From: Gracilimonas mengyeensis
GTDB lineage: Bacteria; Bacteroidota; Rhodothermia; Balneolales; Balneolaceae
DNA length: 64,000 nt
Direction: 5' to 3'
NCBI RefSeq assembly: GCF_900182705.1
Contig: NZ_FXTP01000015.1
Location: 1 to 64,000 of the forward strand
This document shows positions 35,636 through 45,882 of this stretch, in pieces. The position numbers and the translations under genes were made by a program. The notes beneath the pieces were generated by a model. That model saw only the letters and a list, made by a program, of their open reading frames with translations, was not told the DNA's origin and did not search any database. Position 1 is the stretch's first letter. Each line of letters starts with the position of its first letter.

Positions 35636-37060
35636 TCAGAGATTATAATTTAAAATAAGCCCTGTACGCCATCTTTCTATTTGTTGTGACTGAATATTAT
35701 AGTAGAAATTAGAGCGCTGAAGCAGAAAATTATCAAAAGGATAATATTTCGAATTCAGTTTTGTTTTATTGAAATAAAAGTTTTTTTCCGGATCTTCGCG
35801 ATTATAAGAGTAAGACCAGTACATTTCATCAGAAAAAATGTCCGTGTACCAAGGTGGGCCAAAGAGTATATACATCATGCCCGGATCGGTCTTCCAGCCT
35901 TCTTTAAAGTTCGAAAATTGTTTGTTCGCCTCTTCCACACGTTCGTAATAAAGAGAGATTACACTGCGCGCCATGTTTGAGTTTTGAATGTTGGATAACC
36001 AAAACCGGTCGATAGCTTTTTTTAACGAATCGGGATCCTTAATGGCCATTAGGTCCTTGTATTCATTTCTTCCCATTAAATAGTAAAGCGGCCGTGCTAA
36101 TTCTTCCGGGGTTTTAAGGGAGGGATAATTAGGGCTTTTGATACCAAAATCCCTGCCCTTGAAGATTTCGTTATCGCTTCCTTCATTGCCAATCACTTCC
36201 AGCCGGTAATTTCCACGTTCCAGATCGGTAAAGGCAAACTCGATAATCACACTCCCTGGCTGATTCAATTGCCGTGTGGAGGATTGAATGACGTCATACT
36301 CATCGTAATCAATGCCCTGATAAGGCAGGCTGGAGGGAGAGTAATTGTTAAAATTCATGGGCCGGGCAATACTGGTATCAGACCGGAATTTTAGCAACCG
36401 GGATTCAATCTCAATAGGTCGGTCAGGATTGTTATTGGTCACCTGGAATACAAATTTGATGGAATCCTGGCTGGATTGAATATCATAGGTAGTGGCAGGC
36501 TTAAACTCACTATCGGGTAGATTATTATTTTTTGTGAGTATGCGTACCTCAGTGATATGGGAGGTATTCTCGGAAGGATCAGGGATGGAGGTTTTGGTAG
36601 TACGCAGGGTTTGTTGTCCCGAGGATTTGTCAATAACGCCTACTCTTACTATATAATTACCGGCGGGGATATCAAATTCACGTTCAAAACTATATACATC
36701 CTGGCTGTCTATTACACGCTGGTTTTGGCTGGTTAGTGTTTTGGAGAAGGTAGTGCGTTCTACGGCTCGTTGTTGCTCAGTATCTTCAATGATTTGTATT
36801 TCAATTTCAACATCGGCGGTAAAAATATCGTCTTTCCCTGAGTATACAAGACTGCCATACACAATATCTCCGGCAACATTGATATAGGTGTTGCTGTTTT
36901 CACTCACGTATCCGGTGGCTGCCAAACGCAGTTCCGGATAACCCGGACGGTAGTTATAGCCCTCACCGCGGTCAATATTGTCATAATAGTTTCTTGCACA
37001 TCCTGCTATAATAAAACCCAGAAATAATAGCAGAAAAAAAACAGGACCTGATCTCTTCAT
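35636..37060 (-). CDS. GWxTD domain lipoprotein
   Basis: A 474-residue lipoprotein (signal ending FIIAGC, Cys21). Beta-sandwich-like repeats fill about 45-330. The C-terminal GWxTD domain reads RFWLSNIQNSNMARSVISLYYERVEEAN then FKEGWKTDPGMMYILFGPP near 400-420. The function of this domain is not established; it is widespread in Bacteroidota and related phyla, often beside secretion or surface genes. It is divergent from pyruvate kinase and sits upstream of SusC unit 2 on the same strand, with about 127 bp between, probably a separate unit. Confidence 0.88.
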   Translation of the reverse strand: MKRSGPVFFLLLFLGFIIAGCARNYYDNIDRGEGYNYRPGYPELRLAATGYVSENSNTYINVAGDIVYGSLVYSGKDDIFTADVEIEIQIIEDTEQQRAVERTTFSKTLTSQNQRVIDSQDVYSFEREFDIPAGNYIVRVGVIDKSSGQQTLRTTKTSIPDPSENTSHITEVRILTKNNNLPDSEFKPATTYDIQSSQDSIKFVFQVTNNNPDRPIEIESRLLKFRSDTSIARPMNFNNYSPSSLPYQGIDYDEYDVIQSSTRQLNQPGSVIIEFAFTDLERGNYRLEVIGNEGSDNEIFKGRDFGIKSPNYPSLKTPEELARPLYYLMGRNEYKDLMAIKDPDSLKKAIDRFWLSNIQNSNMARSVISLYYERVEEANKQFSNFKEGWKTDPGMMYILFGPPWYTDIFSDEMYWSYSYNREDPEKNFYFNKTKLNSKYYPFDNFLLQRSNFYYNIQSQQIERWRTGLILNYNL

Positions 37061-37226
37061 ATGATATGAAATTTAACTTCTCTTAAGTAAAATACACTAT
37101 CTGCACTAAATAGCTCTGTTATATGAATAAAAGTTTTTTAAAAAACATTTCACAATGATAACAACATTTAGCCTATCTTTAGTACAATTAAAATTCAGCT
37201 ATATCTAATTTAAATATTCACTCTCT

Positions 37227-38660
37227 ATGATTTCTGCAAGGCGCCGCACAAAAATTGTTTGCACCATTGGCCCAAGTTGTAACACCCAGGAAAAAATTGA
37301 AGACTTATTATTGCACGGGATGAACGTAGCCCGGTTAAACTTTTCGCACGGTTCGCACGAAGACCATGCAAAGGTGATCAAACACATTCGAAAAGCTGCC
37401 CGCAAATATCAGTATAGTGTACCTGTTTTAATGGACTTGCAGGGCCCCAAAATTCGCGTGGGAAATATGAAAGACGGAGCACAGAAAGTTGAGAGTGGCT
37501 CCACTATAAAAATCACAGCTGAAGATGTTGAGGGTACGAGTGAAGTGGTACCCATCGATTATAAAAACCTGATCCATGAAGCAGAGCCCGGAAATACCAT
37601 TTTGCTGGACGACGGACTGCTTGAGTTTAAAGTCACCGAAAAACACCCTGATTCCCTGATGGCAGAGGTCATCATCGGGGGGATGTTGAAATCTCGCAAA
37701 GGGGTGAACTTGCCTAATGTACGTATTTCTATTCCTTCCTTAACGGAGAAAGATCTTAAGGATCTTCAGTTTGGTATCGAACAGGATGTGGATTTAATTG
37801 CTCTTTCATTCGTGAGAAGCGCCAAAGATGTACGGGATATCATCTCAAGGGTAAGGGCGGCTGGCAGCCAGGCAGCTATCATTTCAAAAATTGAAAAACC
37901 GGAAGCTTTGGAAGTGATTGATGAGATCATTGAAGAATCCGACGGAATTATGGTGGCAAGGGGTGATTTGGGTATTGAGATCCCAACTGAGCAGGTGCCG
38001 GTGGTGCAAAAAAGCATCATCGAAAAATGCCGAATGGCTGGTAAACCGGTAATTACGGCCACGCAGATGCTTGATTCTATGATCAATAACCCGCGCCCAA
38101 CCCGTGCTGAAAGTTCAGATGTGGCCAATGCTGTTCTGGATGGTACGGATGCCGTAATGTTATCCGGAGAGACGGCGGCCGGTGAATATCCGATGGAGGC
38201 AGTAAATGTTATGGATCGAATCTGCCGTTCTATAGAAGATAAGCGCCCTCAAATCTACAATAGCCTGAAATATCGCAAGCCGGAATGGCGTGAAAAACAA
38301 GTGATAGAATCTTTAGCGTACTCGTGCGTTACCATTTCCGATAATGTGGAAGCTAAGGCGATAAGTACTATCACACACTCAGGAAACACCGCACGGCGAA
38401 TTGCGAAGTTTCGCCCGAAAGTGCCTATTGTAGCTTTTACGGAAAGCCAGAAAGTTCGGCGCCAGCTTAACCTGGTGTGGGGCGTATATTCCGTTCGTCT
38501 TGATGAGCTTTTTGATACAGATCGCAGTGTCCGTTTGATGGAAGAATATCTGCGGGATAACGGCTTGGTTAAAACCGGCGACCGGGTAATTGTAGCAACA
38601 GGAATGCCCATTGCTAAACGCGGCCGTACTAATATGATTAAGGTAAGTACGATTGACTAA
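37227..38660 (+). CDS. pyk: Pyruvate kinase
   Basis: A 477-residue glycolytic enzyme converting phosphoenolpyruvate and ADP to pyruvate and ATP. Signatures are RTKIVCTIGPSCNT, MNVARLNFSHGSHEDH, and the active-site block ITATQMLDSMINNPRPTRAESSDVANAVLDGTDAVMLSGE near 270-310 (with ISKIEKPEAL at about 228). Length and C-terminal regulatory domain are normal. It precedes a TPR lipoprotein gene on the same strand by about 30 bp and may be co-transcribed with it. Confidence 0.97.
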   Translation: MISARRRTKIVCTIGPSCNTQEKIEDLLLHGMNVARLNFSHGSHEDHAKVIKHIRKAARKYQYSVPVLMDLQGPKIRVGNMKDGAQKVESGSTIKITAEDVEGTSEVVPIDYKNLIHEAEPGNTILLDDGLLEFKVTEKHPDSLMAEVIIGGMLKSRKGVNLPNVRISIPSLTEKDLKDLQFGIEQDVDLIALSFVRSAKDVRDIISRVRAAGSQAAIISKIEKPEALEVIDEIIEESDGIMVARGDLGIEIPTEQVPVVQKSIIEKCRMAGKPVITATQMLDSMINNPRPTRAESSDVANAVLDGTDAVMLSGETAAGEYPMEAVNVMDRICRSIEDKRPQIYNSLKYRKPEWREKQVIESLAYSCVTISDNVEAKAISTITHSGNTARRIAKFRPKVPIVAFTESQKVRRQLNLVWGVYSVRLDELFDTDRSVRLMEEYLRDNGLVKTGDRVIVATGMPIAKRGRTNMIKVSTID

Positions 38661-38691
38661 CATCGTGCGTTAAAGCAGCACAATTTATTTT

Positions 38692-41511
38692 ATGCGCAAT
38701 TTTGTAATACTTATTTCTCTGGCCATTTTGCTAACCGGATGCGGGTCTGCCCTGAAATCCAACTGGAGGAATTTTAATGCCTATTACAATACATTCTACA
38801 ATGCTACGCAAAGCTACGAATCGGGGCTTGAAAAAAACCTGAATCAGTCACGGGATTATAATCCCCTTCAGCCTATACGTATTCACCAGGAGCCTGTAAA
38901 TGCCGGAGCCCAGGAGTTTGATAAAGCCATCACCAAGGGTGCTGATATCCTCCGTAAATATAATGATACCAAGTGGGTTGATGATGCCCTTCTGCTCATA
39001 GGTAAATCCTATTATTATCGGCAAGAATACTTTTCAGCCGATCAGAAGTTTAAAGAGCTGTACGTAACTACCGAAAATCCCGAGATGAAACAGATTTCGG
39101 TTTTCTGGCAGGGACGCGTACTGTTAGAAATGGAGCTGTATAATGAAGGGATTGCTTTTTTATCTGAGCAGATTAGTTTGCTGGAAGAGGATGAGGATGG
39201 ATGGAATGAACGTCACAAAGCACAGGTACAAGCGGTATTAGCCCAGCACCATGTTGAATTGGAAAACTGGCAAACTGCAGCCGATCAGCTTTCTGAGGCT
39301 TTGCCTGATCTGCCAAAAAAGGAATATAAGGAGCGAGGCTACTTTCTTTTGGGACAAATCTATGAGCAACTGGATGATACCGATGCCGCTTTTGCTGCTT
39401 ACGATAAAGTCAGTGACCACTATGTAGAATACAGGGTGCAGTACCTGGCGCTGCGTAAAACAGCTGAAGTAGCCAGAAGGCTGGGGCGCCTCGATGTAGC
39501 GTACTCTATTTTTGACAATATGGTACGGGATGATAAAAACCTGGAATATAAGGCAGAACTTGATTTTGAACTGGCCCGCACAGAACAAGATCGTGGAAAT
39601 ATCGAGCGTTCGGAACGATTGTATAATTCTGTGCTTCGTAATCAACAAAATAAAGCCAGTGCGGAGATTAGAGCCCAGGCATATTACGGGCTTGCCGAAA
39701 TGTATCGGTACCAATATGATGATTTCAAAAAAGCAGCTGCTTATTATGATTCAGCTGCTCAGCAAAATGTAGCTCCCGAACGATTACCAGAGGATTTTAA
39801 GGCTGGTGAATTGTCTGAATCGTTTGGAGAATATGCCCGTTTACGCTCTCAGGTTGCTTTACAAGACAGCCTTCTGCGGCTTGGACAAATGTCGGAAGCG
39901 GAATTTGATTCTGCGATGGCTGAATTACGTAAGAAGAAAATTGCTGAAATAGAGAGACAGCGCCGCGAACAGCGTAACCTGCAAAACCAAATTGTTAACA
40001 CCAACAACCGCCAACAGCGCGGACAGAATACAGGAAGCCTCAATAATGGCTTTCTGAATTCAGATAATCCTTCCTTACAGCAAAATGAAAAAGCACAGTT
40101 TTTAGCTATTTGGGGAGACCGTCCGTTGGCTGATAACTGGCGTGTGGCTTCTATGATCTCAAATACAGCAGGTAATGCCGACGAGAACTTATCGGAAGCC
40201 GAAGGTCAGCAGCAAACACAGGATCAGGTCCGGGTGAATATTGATATTAGTAATATTCCTTTTAAACCAGCTGAGCAGGACTCTGTTCGTAAACTTATTG
40301 CTTCTTACCAGTATGAATTGGGTAACCTATTCTTTTTATCACTGAACATGCCCGATAGTGCCTCTTATTACTTTAATGAAGCGCTGGAAAACCCTGCTAC
40401 CCAAAATGTGAATATGGTTTCTCTTTATGCACTTTCCGAATTATATGCTATGCAGGAAAACCAAAACCAGGCCGTAAGATATGCTCAGCTGTTGGTGGAT
40501 GATTATCCCTCATCAAACTATGCTCGCCGGGTAAGTGAAAAGTACAATTTTGAACGAGAAACTGAGGAGGAAGCCAGCGGCATAGATACGGTTCAGGTCT
40601 TCAACCTCATTCAGCAAAACGACACCCTCTCTACCTTGGAAAAAGCAGGACGTTTGGTTCAGTTTGCCGATTCTTTCAAAACACACCGCTTAGCCCCTTT
40701 GGCCCAGTTCCAGGCCATTCAGGACTACATGGAGGCTGGGAAGCAAGACTCGTTGTATAAGTCTCAATTCACCAACTGGGTGCGGGTCAATGAGACTTGG
40801 GAAGAAAGAAAGCGGCTTTTGGCGGAAGAAAAAGATTCCGCCCGTGTAAGATTAAACGATACAACCTTAACCCAGGAGCAGCGTGCGCCTTTTCAGGCTG
40901 TTATAGATTCTACCCTGGAAGAGCCTGATTTTGCCGAGTATTTTCCCTACAAGGGAGCCGACTGGGACAGCGCCCGTGCAGCTATAGATACTTTTCTTGT
41001 TCATTTTGATACTTCGCGCCTAAAGCCAAGAGTCACCGTTTTAAAACAAGAGCTGGCCAAACCCTCTGATCAGAAAGAAACAGAAAGGCCACGCGAAGAA
41101 GAAGTACCAGTGGTGGAAACTGCCCCTGGAGAATACAGGCGCTGTGAGGAATTGGATATAAGCCTTGCAGTACGAGGAGGGATGGAGCAATTCCTTGCTG
41201 AAGTTACCAATACGGTAGACGCCGGGGTGAACGAAATCAGTTACCGCTTCCGGATTAACCAACGGGGTATTGTCGAGGATTATTCACTGCTGAGCGCTCA
41301 GCGTCAAGATTCTTTGATTCAATCCGATTCGTCTGCTGCAGATTCTATGGCGGCCAGTTCTTTGGCTGTAAATTCAGACTCACTGAATGCAGAATGGAGA
41401 ACTGCCTTCGAAGAAACAATTGAAAATAACCTGCTATTTGAACCGGTTCTTTACCGCGGGCAGGCCATTAAAGCGGAATGTGTGGTTACTTTCCCGCTTA
41501 AAGACGAATAG
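38692..41511 (+). CDS. PorW/SprE-like TPR lipoprotein (type IX secretion-associated)
   Basis: A 939-residue lipoprotein (signal MRNFVILISLAILLTGC, Cys17). Its opening WRNFNAYYNTFYNATQSYESG parallels PorW/SprE, where a TYHNTTAKYNGYFNG-like block follows the lipid Cys. TPR helices run through about 65-370, a low-complexity Gln/Asn-Arg stretch is near 420-450, further TPR at about 530-640, and a C-terminal TonB-like/energy-domain-resembling region is near 815-939. PorW/SprE is needed for the type IX secretion and gliding machinery. Two T9SS-sorted proteins in this window fit. Orthology is likely but not certain. Confidence 0.75.
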   Translation: MRNFVILISLAILLTGCGSALKSNWRNFNAYYNTFYNATQSYESGLEKNLNQSRDYNPLQPIRIHQEPVNAGAQEFDKAITKGADILRKYNDTKWVDDALLLIGKSYYYRQEYFSADQKFKELYVTTENPEMKQISVFWQGRVLLEMELYNEGIAFLSEQISLLEEDEDGWNERHKAQVQAVLAQHHVELENWQTAADQLSEALPDLPKKEYKERGYFLLGQIYEQLDDTDAAFAAYDKVSDHYVEYRVQYLALRKTAEVARRLGRLDVAYSIFDNMVRDDKNLEYKAELDFELARTEQDRGNIERSERLYNSVLRNQQNKASAEIRAQAYYGLAEMYRYQYDDFKKAAAYYDSAAQQNVAPERLPEDFKAGELSESFGEYARLRSQVALQDSLLRLGQMSEAEFDSAMAELRKKKIAEIERQRREQRNLQNQIVNTNNRQQRGQNTGSLNNGFLNSDNPSLQQNEKAQFLAIWGDRPLADNWRVASMISNTAGNADENLSEAEGQQQTQDQVRVNIDISNIPFKPAEQDSVRKLIASYQYELGNLFFLSLNMPDSASYYFNEALENPATQNVNMVSLYALSELYAMQENQNQAVRYAQLLVDDYPSSNYARRVSEKYNFERETEEEASGIDTVQVFNLIQQNDTLSTLEKAGRLVQFADSFKTHRLAPLAQFQAIQDYMEAGKQDSLYKSQFTNWVRVNETWEERKRLLAEEKDSARVRLNDTTLTQEQRAPFQAVIDSTLEEPDFAEYFPYKGADWDSARAAIDTFLVHFDTSRLKPRVTVLKQELAKPSDQKETERPREEEVPVVETAPGEYRRCEELDISLAVRGGMEQFLAEVTNTVDAGVNEISYRFRINQRGIVEDYSLLSAQRQDSLIQSDSSAADSMAASSLAVNSDSLNAEWRTAFEETIENNLLFEPVLYRGQAIKAECVVTFPLKDE

Positions 41512-42526
41512 CTTTTTTTAATTCTCTAACTAGGCCGGGTCCTTTATAAATCATTCCCGTGTAAATTTGAAGTAAGCTTGCTCCGGCTTCCAGCTTTTCA
41601 AGGGCCGCTTCTGCTGAATCTATTCCCCCGACTCCCACAATTGGTTTTTTCCCTTCGGTAATTTCATGCAGCCATCGTACTACCTGGGTGCTTCGCTGCC
41701 GAATAGCCCGGCCACTTAAGCCACCATTTCCAATGGTTTGCAGGCGGGCATTACTGGTGTTTAAACCTTCACGAACCGAGGAGGTGTTGGTAGCTACGTA
41801 TCCCGATATATCATAATCCTCGCAAATTGAAACCAGTTCCGCAAGGTTTCTTTTATCGATATCTACAGTGAATTTTACAAGCGAAGGCTTGCGTCCGGCT
41901 TTGGCTGGCTCCAGTGTTTGCAGAAGATCACGGAGAGCACTTGGGTCTTCAAATGTTTTCCCTTCACCGGTATTTGGGCACGAAATATTGATGGTGATAT
42001 AATCCGCTACCGGCTGGGCTTTTTCGTAGCTATACAAATAGTCTTGCAACGCTTCGTCACCCTCTATGGTTGCATCATTCGTTTTAGCTATGTTTACGCC
42101 AAGGGGGATATCCAGATCAAGGTCGGCAAGACGCGCCGTGATAACATCGGCCCCTTCGTTGTTCAGTCCCATCCGGTTAATAAGGGAATGATCCTGGGGT
42201 AACCGAAAGGCTCGTGGTTTAGGGTTTCCTTGTGAGGGCTTAGCTGTGATGCTGCCCACCTCAACAAATCCAAAGCCGAGGGCTTGCATGGCACGGGGTG
42301 TGGTTCCGTTTTTATCGAAACCGGCGGCCAGTCCAACTGGATTTGGAAACCTTAAGCCAAAGAGGTTTTGTTGAAGTCCCGTATCCGGTTGTTTGTATAT
42401 GGCAGAAGCCAGTTCCTGCAGCACGGGATTGCGGTGGGTTAGTGATGCCATTAAGATAGCCATCTCATGAGCTTGCTCGGCATCCATTTTAAAAAGGAGT
42501 GGTTTTAACAGTCGTTGATACATCAT
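41498..42526 (-). CDS. pyrD: Dihydroorotate dehydrogenase, class 2 (quinone)
   Basis: A 342-residue FMN enzyme oxidising dihydroorotate to orotate with membrane quinone, the fourth step of pyrimidine synthesis. Signs are the N-terminal membrane-associating helix (MMYQRLLKPLLFKMDAEQAHEMAI), FPNPVGLAAGFDKNG, NISCPNTGEGK and the active-site segment VATNTSS with Ser as base, diagnostic of class 2. It overlaps the preceding gene's end by 14 bp tail-to-tail, so each stop lies in the other gene. It is divergent from pabB. Confidence 0.96.
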   Translation of the reverse strand: MMYQRLLKPLLFKMDAEQAHEMAILMASLTHRNPVLQELASAIYKQPDTGLQQNLFGLRFPNPVGLAAGFDKNGTTPRAMQALGFGFVEVGSITAKPSQGNPKPRAFRLPQDHSLINRMGLNNEGADVITARLADLDLDIPLGVNIAKTNDATIEGDEALQDYLYSYEKAQPVADYITINISCPNTGEGKTFEDPSALRDLLQTLEPAKAGRKPSLVKFTVDIDKRNLAELVSICEDYDISGYVATNTSSVREGLNTSNARLQTIGNGGLSGRAIRQRSTQVVRWLHEITEGKKPIVGVGGIDSAEAALEKLEAGASLLQIYTGMIYKGPGLVRELKKAIRL

Positions 42527-42592
42527 TTGGACAATGATACGAAAAAACGTTCAAAAAGAGTGAAAGAAGCCTTATTATCGGGCGCAAATACT

Positions 42593-43867
42593 ATGAGATT
42601 ATCATCCCCACAAATAATAAACCTATTGCGAAACTTGCGAAGCGAAGGTCCGGTAATTTTTCTGGATTCGCAGATGCAAGGCCATCCGGCGAGTAGTAAA
42701 AGCTATATTGCGGCCCGACCAAAGCGCTGGATTAAGTCTATAGATGATGGAATTGAAATTTATGAGGGAGATCAAGTTCGTCAAGAGAAGGGTAATCCCT
42801 GGGGGTTACTTTCCCGGTTTTGGCAGAAAAGCTGGTTATTTGGTTATCTGGGATACGACCTGAAAAATCACCTCGAAAAGCTCTCATCAAAAAATAAGGC
42901 TGAGGTGGATGTACCCGACTTATACTTCATGGAACCCGAACTGATTTTAGAATTAGAAGAAGACGGAGAGGCGAAAACAATTAAAGGGAAGGTTCCGGAA
43001 ATAAAATCTTCGGAAAATATAAGCGGTGAATTTCATATCAAGCTGGAAACACAGATTTCGGAGCATGAATACAAAGCCAAAATTAAGCGGGCTCAGCAGG
43101 ATATTACAGAAGGAGAATACTATGAAATCAATCTTTCACATCCGCTGGTTTTTGAGGTTACAGGGGATAGCCTGGATTTATACCAGGCAATGAAGCAGGT
43201 GGGGCCCGTCCCATTTGGGGCATTTCTGCAATTGGATGATGTATCGGTCTGCTGTGCCTCTCCCGAACGTTTTTTAGCACGAAAAGGGCAGCGGGTTTGG
43301 TCTCAGCCTATTAAAGGGACGGCTTCGCGGGCAGGACATTCTGCCTCCGATCCTGCCATTGAGACACTTCTTAATTCGGAAAAAGAGCGTGCAGAAAACC
43401 TGATGATCGTGGATCTGGTGAGAAATGATCTGGGGCGGGTCGCTTTAAAAAACTCGGTACAGGTCTCTGATTTATTTGAAATTCAGACTTTCGAAACGGT
43501 ACACCAAATGGTTTCTACGGTGGAATGTACGGTGAGCCAACAGGCCAACAGCTTTGATGTTATTAAGGCTTGTTTCCCTATGGGCTCGATGACCGGCGCC
43601 CCAAAAATTGCGGCTATGAAAGCGATTGAGGAGCTGGAAAGTTATCGTCGGGGAATCTACTCCGGAGCTATTGGATACATTCAGCCGAATGGTGATTTTG
43701 ATTTTAACGTGGTTATCCGGTCAGCAATAAGAGAAGGCCGTAAACTTGTATACCCAACGGGTGGAGCCATAACCAGTGATTCGGATCCGGAAGCTGAATG
43801 GGAAGAAACCCTTGTAAAAGCGCAAGCTCTTACCCGGATTTTAAATAATATGGAAAGTGCTGAATGA
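42593..43867 (+). CDS. pabB: Aminodeoxychorismate synthase component I
   Basis: A 424-residue chorismate-binding enzyme. The ATG at 42593 is taken; a TTG further upstream (42515) would overlap the divergent pyrD. Family signatures are EYYEINLSHPLVF, FGAFLQLDDVSVCCASPERFL, QPIKGTASRAGH, IVDLVRNDLGR and FPMGSMTGAPKIAAMKAIEELE, all of the chorismate enzyme fold. Combined with a glutamine amidotransferase it makes 4-amino-4-deoxychorismate for folate. No pabA or pabC is adjacent. An anthranilate synthase assignment is less likely because of the short N-terminal domain. Confidence 0.88.
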   Translation: MRLSSPQIINLLRNLRSEGPVIFLDSQMQGHPASSKSYIAARPKRWIKSIDDGIEIYEGDQVRQEKGNPWGLLSRFWQKSWLFGYLGYDLKNHLEKLSSKNKAEVDVPDLYFMEPELILELEEDGEAKTIKGKVPEIKSSENISGEFHIKLETQISEHEYKAKIKRAQQDITEGEYYEINLSHPLVFEVTGDSLDLYQAMKQVGPVPFGAFLQLDDVSVCCASPERFLARKGQRVWSQPIKGTASRAGHSASDPAIETLLNSEKERAENLMIVDLVRNDLGRVALKNSVQVSDLFEIQTFETVHQMVSTVECTVSQQANSFDVIKACFPMGSMTGAPKIAAMKAIEELESYRRGIYSGAIGYIQPNGDFDFNVVIRSAIREGRKLVYPTGGAITSDSDPEAEWEETLVKAQALTRILNNMESAE

Positions 43868-43926
43868 AGTAGACTCATTATCGGTTTTAAAAACAGAACT
43901 AATTCAGATATGAGGAACGTATAATA

Positions 43927-45411
43927 ATGAAGGCAAGCACGTTAGGCGAGTTGAAAGATAGCGGGTGGAAATCCGTTTCGGTTAAAGAAGAGATTAGAAA
44001 TAACCTGATTCAAAAAATTAAAAACAAAGAGGAGCTGTTCCCCGGCATTCTGGGTTATGATAAAACCGTACTTCCCCAGATACAGCACGCATTGCTTTCT
44101 AAGCACGATATGATTTTGCTGGGATTGCGCGGTCAGGCTAAGACTAAGATTTTGCGCCTGCTGGTTAATTTCATGGATGAATACATCCCGATTGTAGCCG
44201 GCTCCGAGATCAACGATGATCCACTGAACCCTATTTCAAAGTATGCCAAAGATTTAATAGAAGAGAAGGGAGATGATACCCCTGTTGAGTGGCTGCACCG
44301 ATCCCTCAGATATGGCGAGAAGCTTGCCACTCCCGATACTACCGTCGCTGACCTGATCGGTGATATTGATCCCATTAAAGCAGCTACTAAAAAGCTGACT
44401 CTGGCTGATCAAAGCGTGATCAATTTTGGATTAATTCCACGTACCAACCGGGGATTATTTGTGATTAATGAGTTGCCTGATCTTCAGCCCAGAATACAGG
44501 TGGCTCTGTTGAATATCATGCAGGAACGTGATATTCAGATTCGTGGCTTCAACGTACGAATCCCCCTGGATGTATCGATGGCATTTTCAGCCAACCCTGA
44601 AGATTATACTAATCGTGGGAATATCATCACCCCGCTAAAGGATCGTATTGATTCACAGATCATCACGCACTATCCCAAAGAAATTGGCATTGGTGTAGAC
44701 ATCACCCGGCAGGAAGCCTGGCAACACCGTGAGTCTGGGGTGGATATTCATATCTCTGAACTATTTCGTGAAATCATTGAGAAAGCAGCATTTGAAGCCC
44801 GTGATTCTGAATATGTAGATCAGAAAAGTGGTGTGTCAACTCGGATGACTATCACAGCTCTGGAACAGGTAGTTTCATCTGCAGAACGCCGCGCCATTGT
44901 AAATGGGGAAGATTCTACGGAAATCCGGATCGCTGACTTGTATCATATGGTGCCGGCGCTTACCGGTAAGATTGAGCTGGTGTATGAAGGTGAACAGGAA
45001 GGTGCATTAAATGTGGCCAAGCATATTTTAGGCAAAGCAATAGGGAAGATATTTAAGATGCATTTCCCCGACCCGCAAAGTAAAGCCGATGAGCAGAAGA
45101 AAGTGTACAAAGAAATTACCGACTGGTTTGCCGATGGTAATGAAGTAAATATTTCGGATACGGTCAGCACACAAGCCTATAAAGAAGAATTGGATAGAGT
45201 AAGCGGCCTCAAATCCCTTGTGAATGAGCACATTGATGATGCTAATGAAACTGAAACATACGTGTGGATGGATTTTGTGCTTGAGGCTCTGCACCAGCAT
45301 TCTATGCTAAGCAAGCAGGATCTGGACGATCAAACGCTTTACACCGATATGCTCGGATCTATGTTTTCTTCTCTGGGAGATATAGATGATGACTTTGACG
45401 AGTTTGAGTGA
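43927..45411 (+). CDS. ChlI/MoxR-like AAA+ ATPase
   Basis: A 494-residue AAA+ protein. Walker A is the unusual GLRGQAKTK near 66-74, the sensor/Walker B region LFVINELPDL near 175-184, and a magnesium-chelatase/MoxR-type helical lid follows. Many homologues are annotated as sigma-54-interacting, but no GAFTGA loop or HTH is present, so that label would be wrong here. MoxR/ChlI ATPases usually work with a VWA-domain partner, yet none is adjacent. A chaperone-like role is inferred. Confidence 0.85.
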   Translation: MKASTLGELKDSGWKSVSVKEEIRNNLIQKIKNKEELFPGILGYDKTVLPQIQHALLSKHDMILLGLRGQAKTKILRLLVNFMDEYIPIVAGSEINDDPLNPISKYAKDLIEEKGDDTPVEWLHRSLRYGEKLATPDTTVADLIGDIDPIKAATKKLTLADQSVINFGLIPRTNRGLFVINELPDLQPRIQVALLNIMQERDIQIRGFNVRIPLDVSMAFSANPEDYTNRGNIITPLKDRIDSQIITHYPKEIGIGVDITRQEAWQHRESGVDIHISELFREIIEKAAFEARDSEYVDQKSGVSTRMTITALEQVVSSAERRAIVNGEDSTEIRIADLYHMVPALTGKIELVYEGEQEGALNVAKHILGKAIGKIFKMHFPDPQSKADEQKKVYKEITDWFADGNEVNISDTVSTQAYKEELDRVSGLKSLVNEHIDDANETETYVWMDFVLEALHQHSMLSKQDLDDQTLYTDMLGSMFSSLGDIDDDFDEFE

Positions 45412-45882
45412 TATGGTTGATTGAAGATTAAAAATTAAAGATTCAAGATTGGATAAAGCTCCGGCAACCATCAAAGTGTTGTTTAAGCTATCCTGAATTA
45501 TTGGGATCTTTTGAAGGATTTTAATTCTCATCTACTCTCACTTATAGAGGTCATTAATGGTTGGAATAAGAGACCGTATTTGTTGAAGGATTAGCTATTA
45601 GATTATTTTTGAAATTTCTTCAGTCATGAATTTTAAATCTTTAATTTTCAATCTTTAATAAATTTAAAACCTCGCCCCACACGCTCTGCGTTGGAGCGCA
45701 ACAGGTGAACCAATAAAATTGTTTTCCTCAGACGTAAATCCACATATTTATGTAACTGGTTCAAGCGTCCGCTTGGACCAAGTAATGTGATGTTCAATTT
45801 TCCTTACAAATAAATTGAATTCAGTTTTTGATAGTGTTATCTTTAAGGCCTTTGCAAATTTCAAGCAAGACAGCATAAGATC
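45412..45882. other. Intergenic gap with inverted AT repeat and REP-like palindrome
   Basis: No gene is supported. A 19-bp inverted repeat, with one mismatch, pairs 45423-45442 with 45637-45655 (atctttaatttt-x-aatctt type). A REP-like palindrome at 45758-45779 (ggttcaagcg-tc-cgcttggacc) matches another at 63637-63659. The L31 promoter must lie in the last 100 bp. Confidence 0.5.
45758..45779. repeat. REP-like palindrome, copy 1
   Basis: ggttcaagcg and cgcttggacc form a 10-bp stem with one mismatch and a 2-nt loop. The same arms recur at 63637-63659 with different loop bases, so it is a dispersed REP family in this genome. Confidence 0.65.

Noticed and set aside
39238-39714. 158-residue ORF antisense to the PorW/SprE-like gene
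   Set aside because: No start signal or motif, and it is fully covered by TPR coding sequence.
42515-42592. Upstream TTG start for pabB
   Set aside because: It would overlap the divergent pyrD start and adds residues without family similarity.
43927-45411. Sigma-54 activator label
   Set aside because: No GAFTGA loop and no Fis HTH; it is a MoxR/ChlI-type ATPase.
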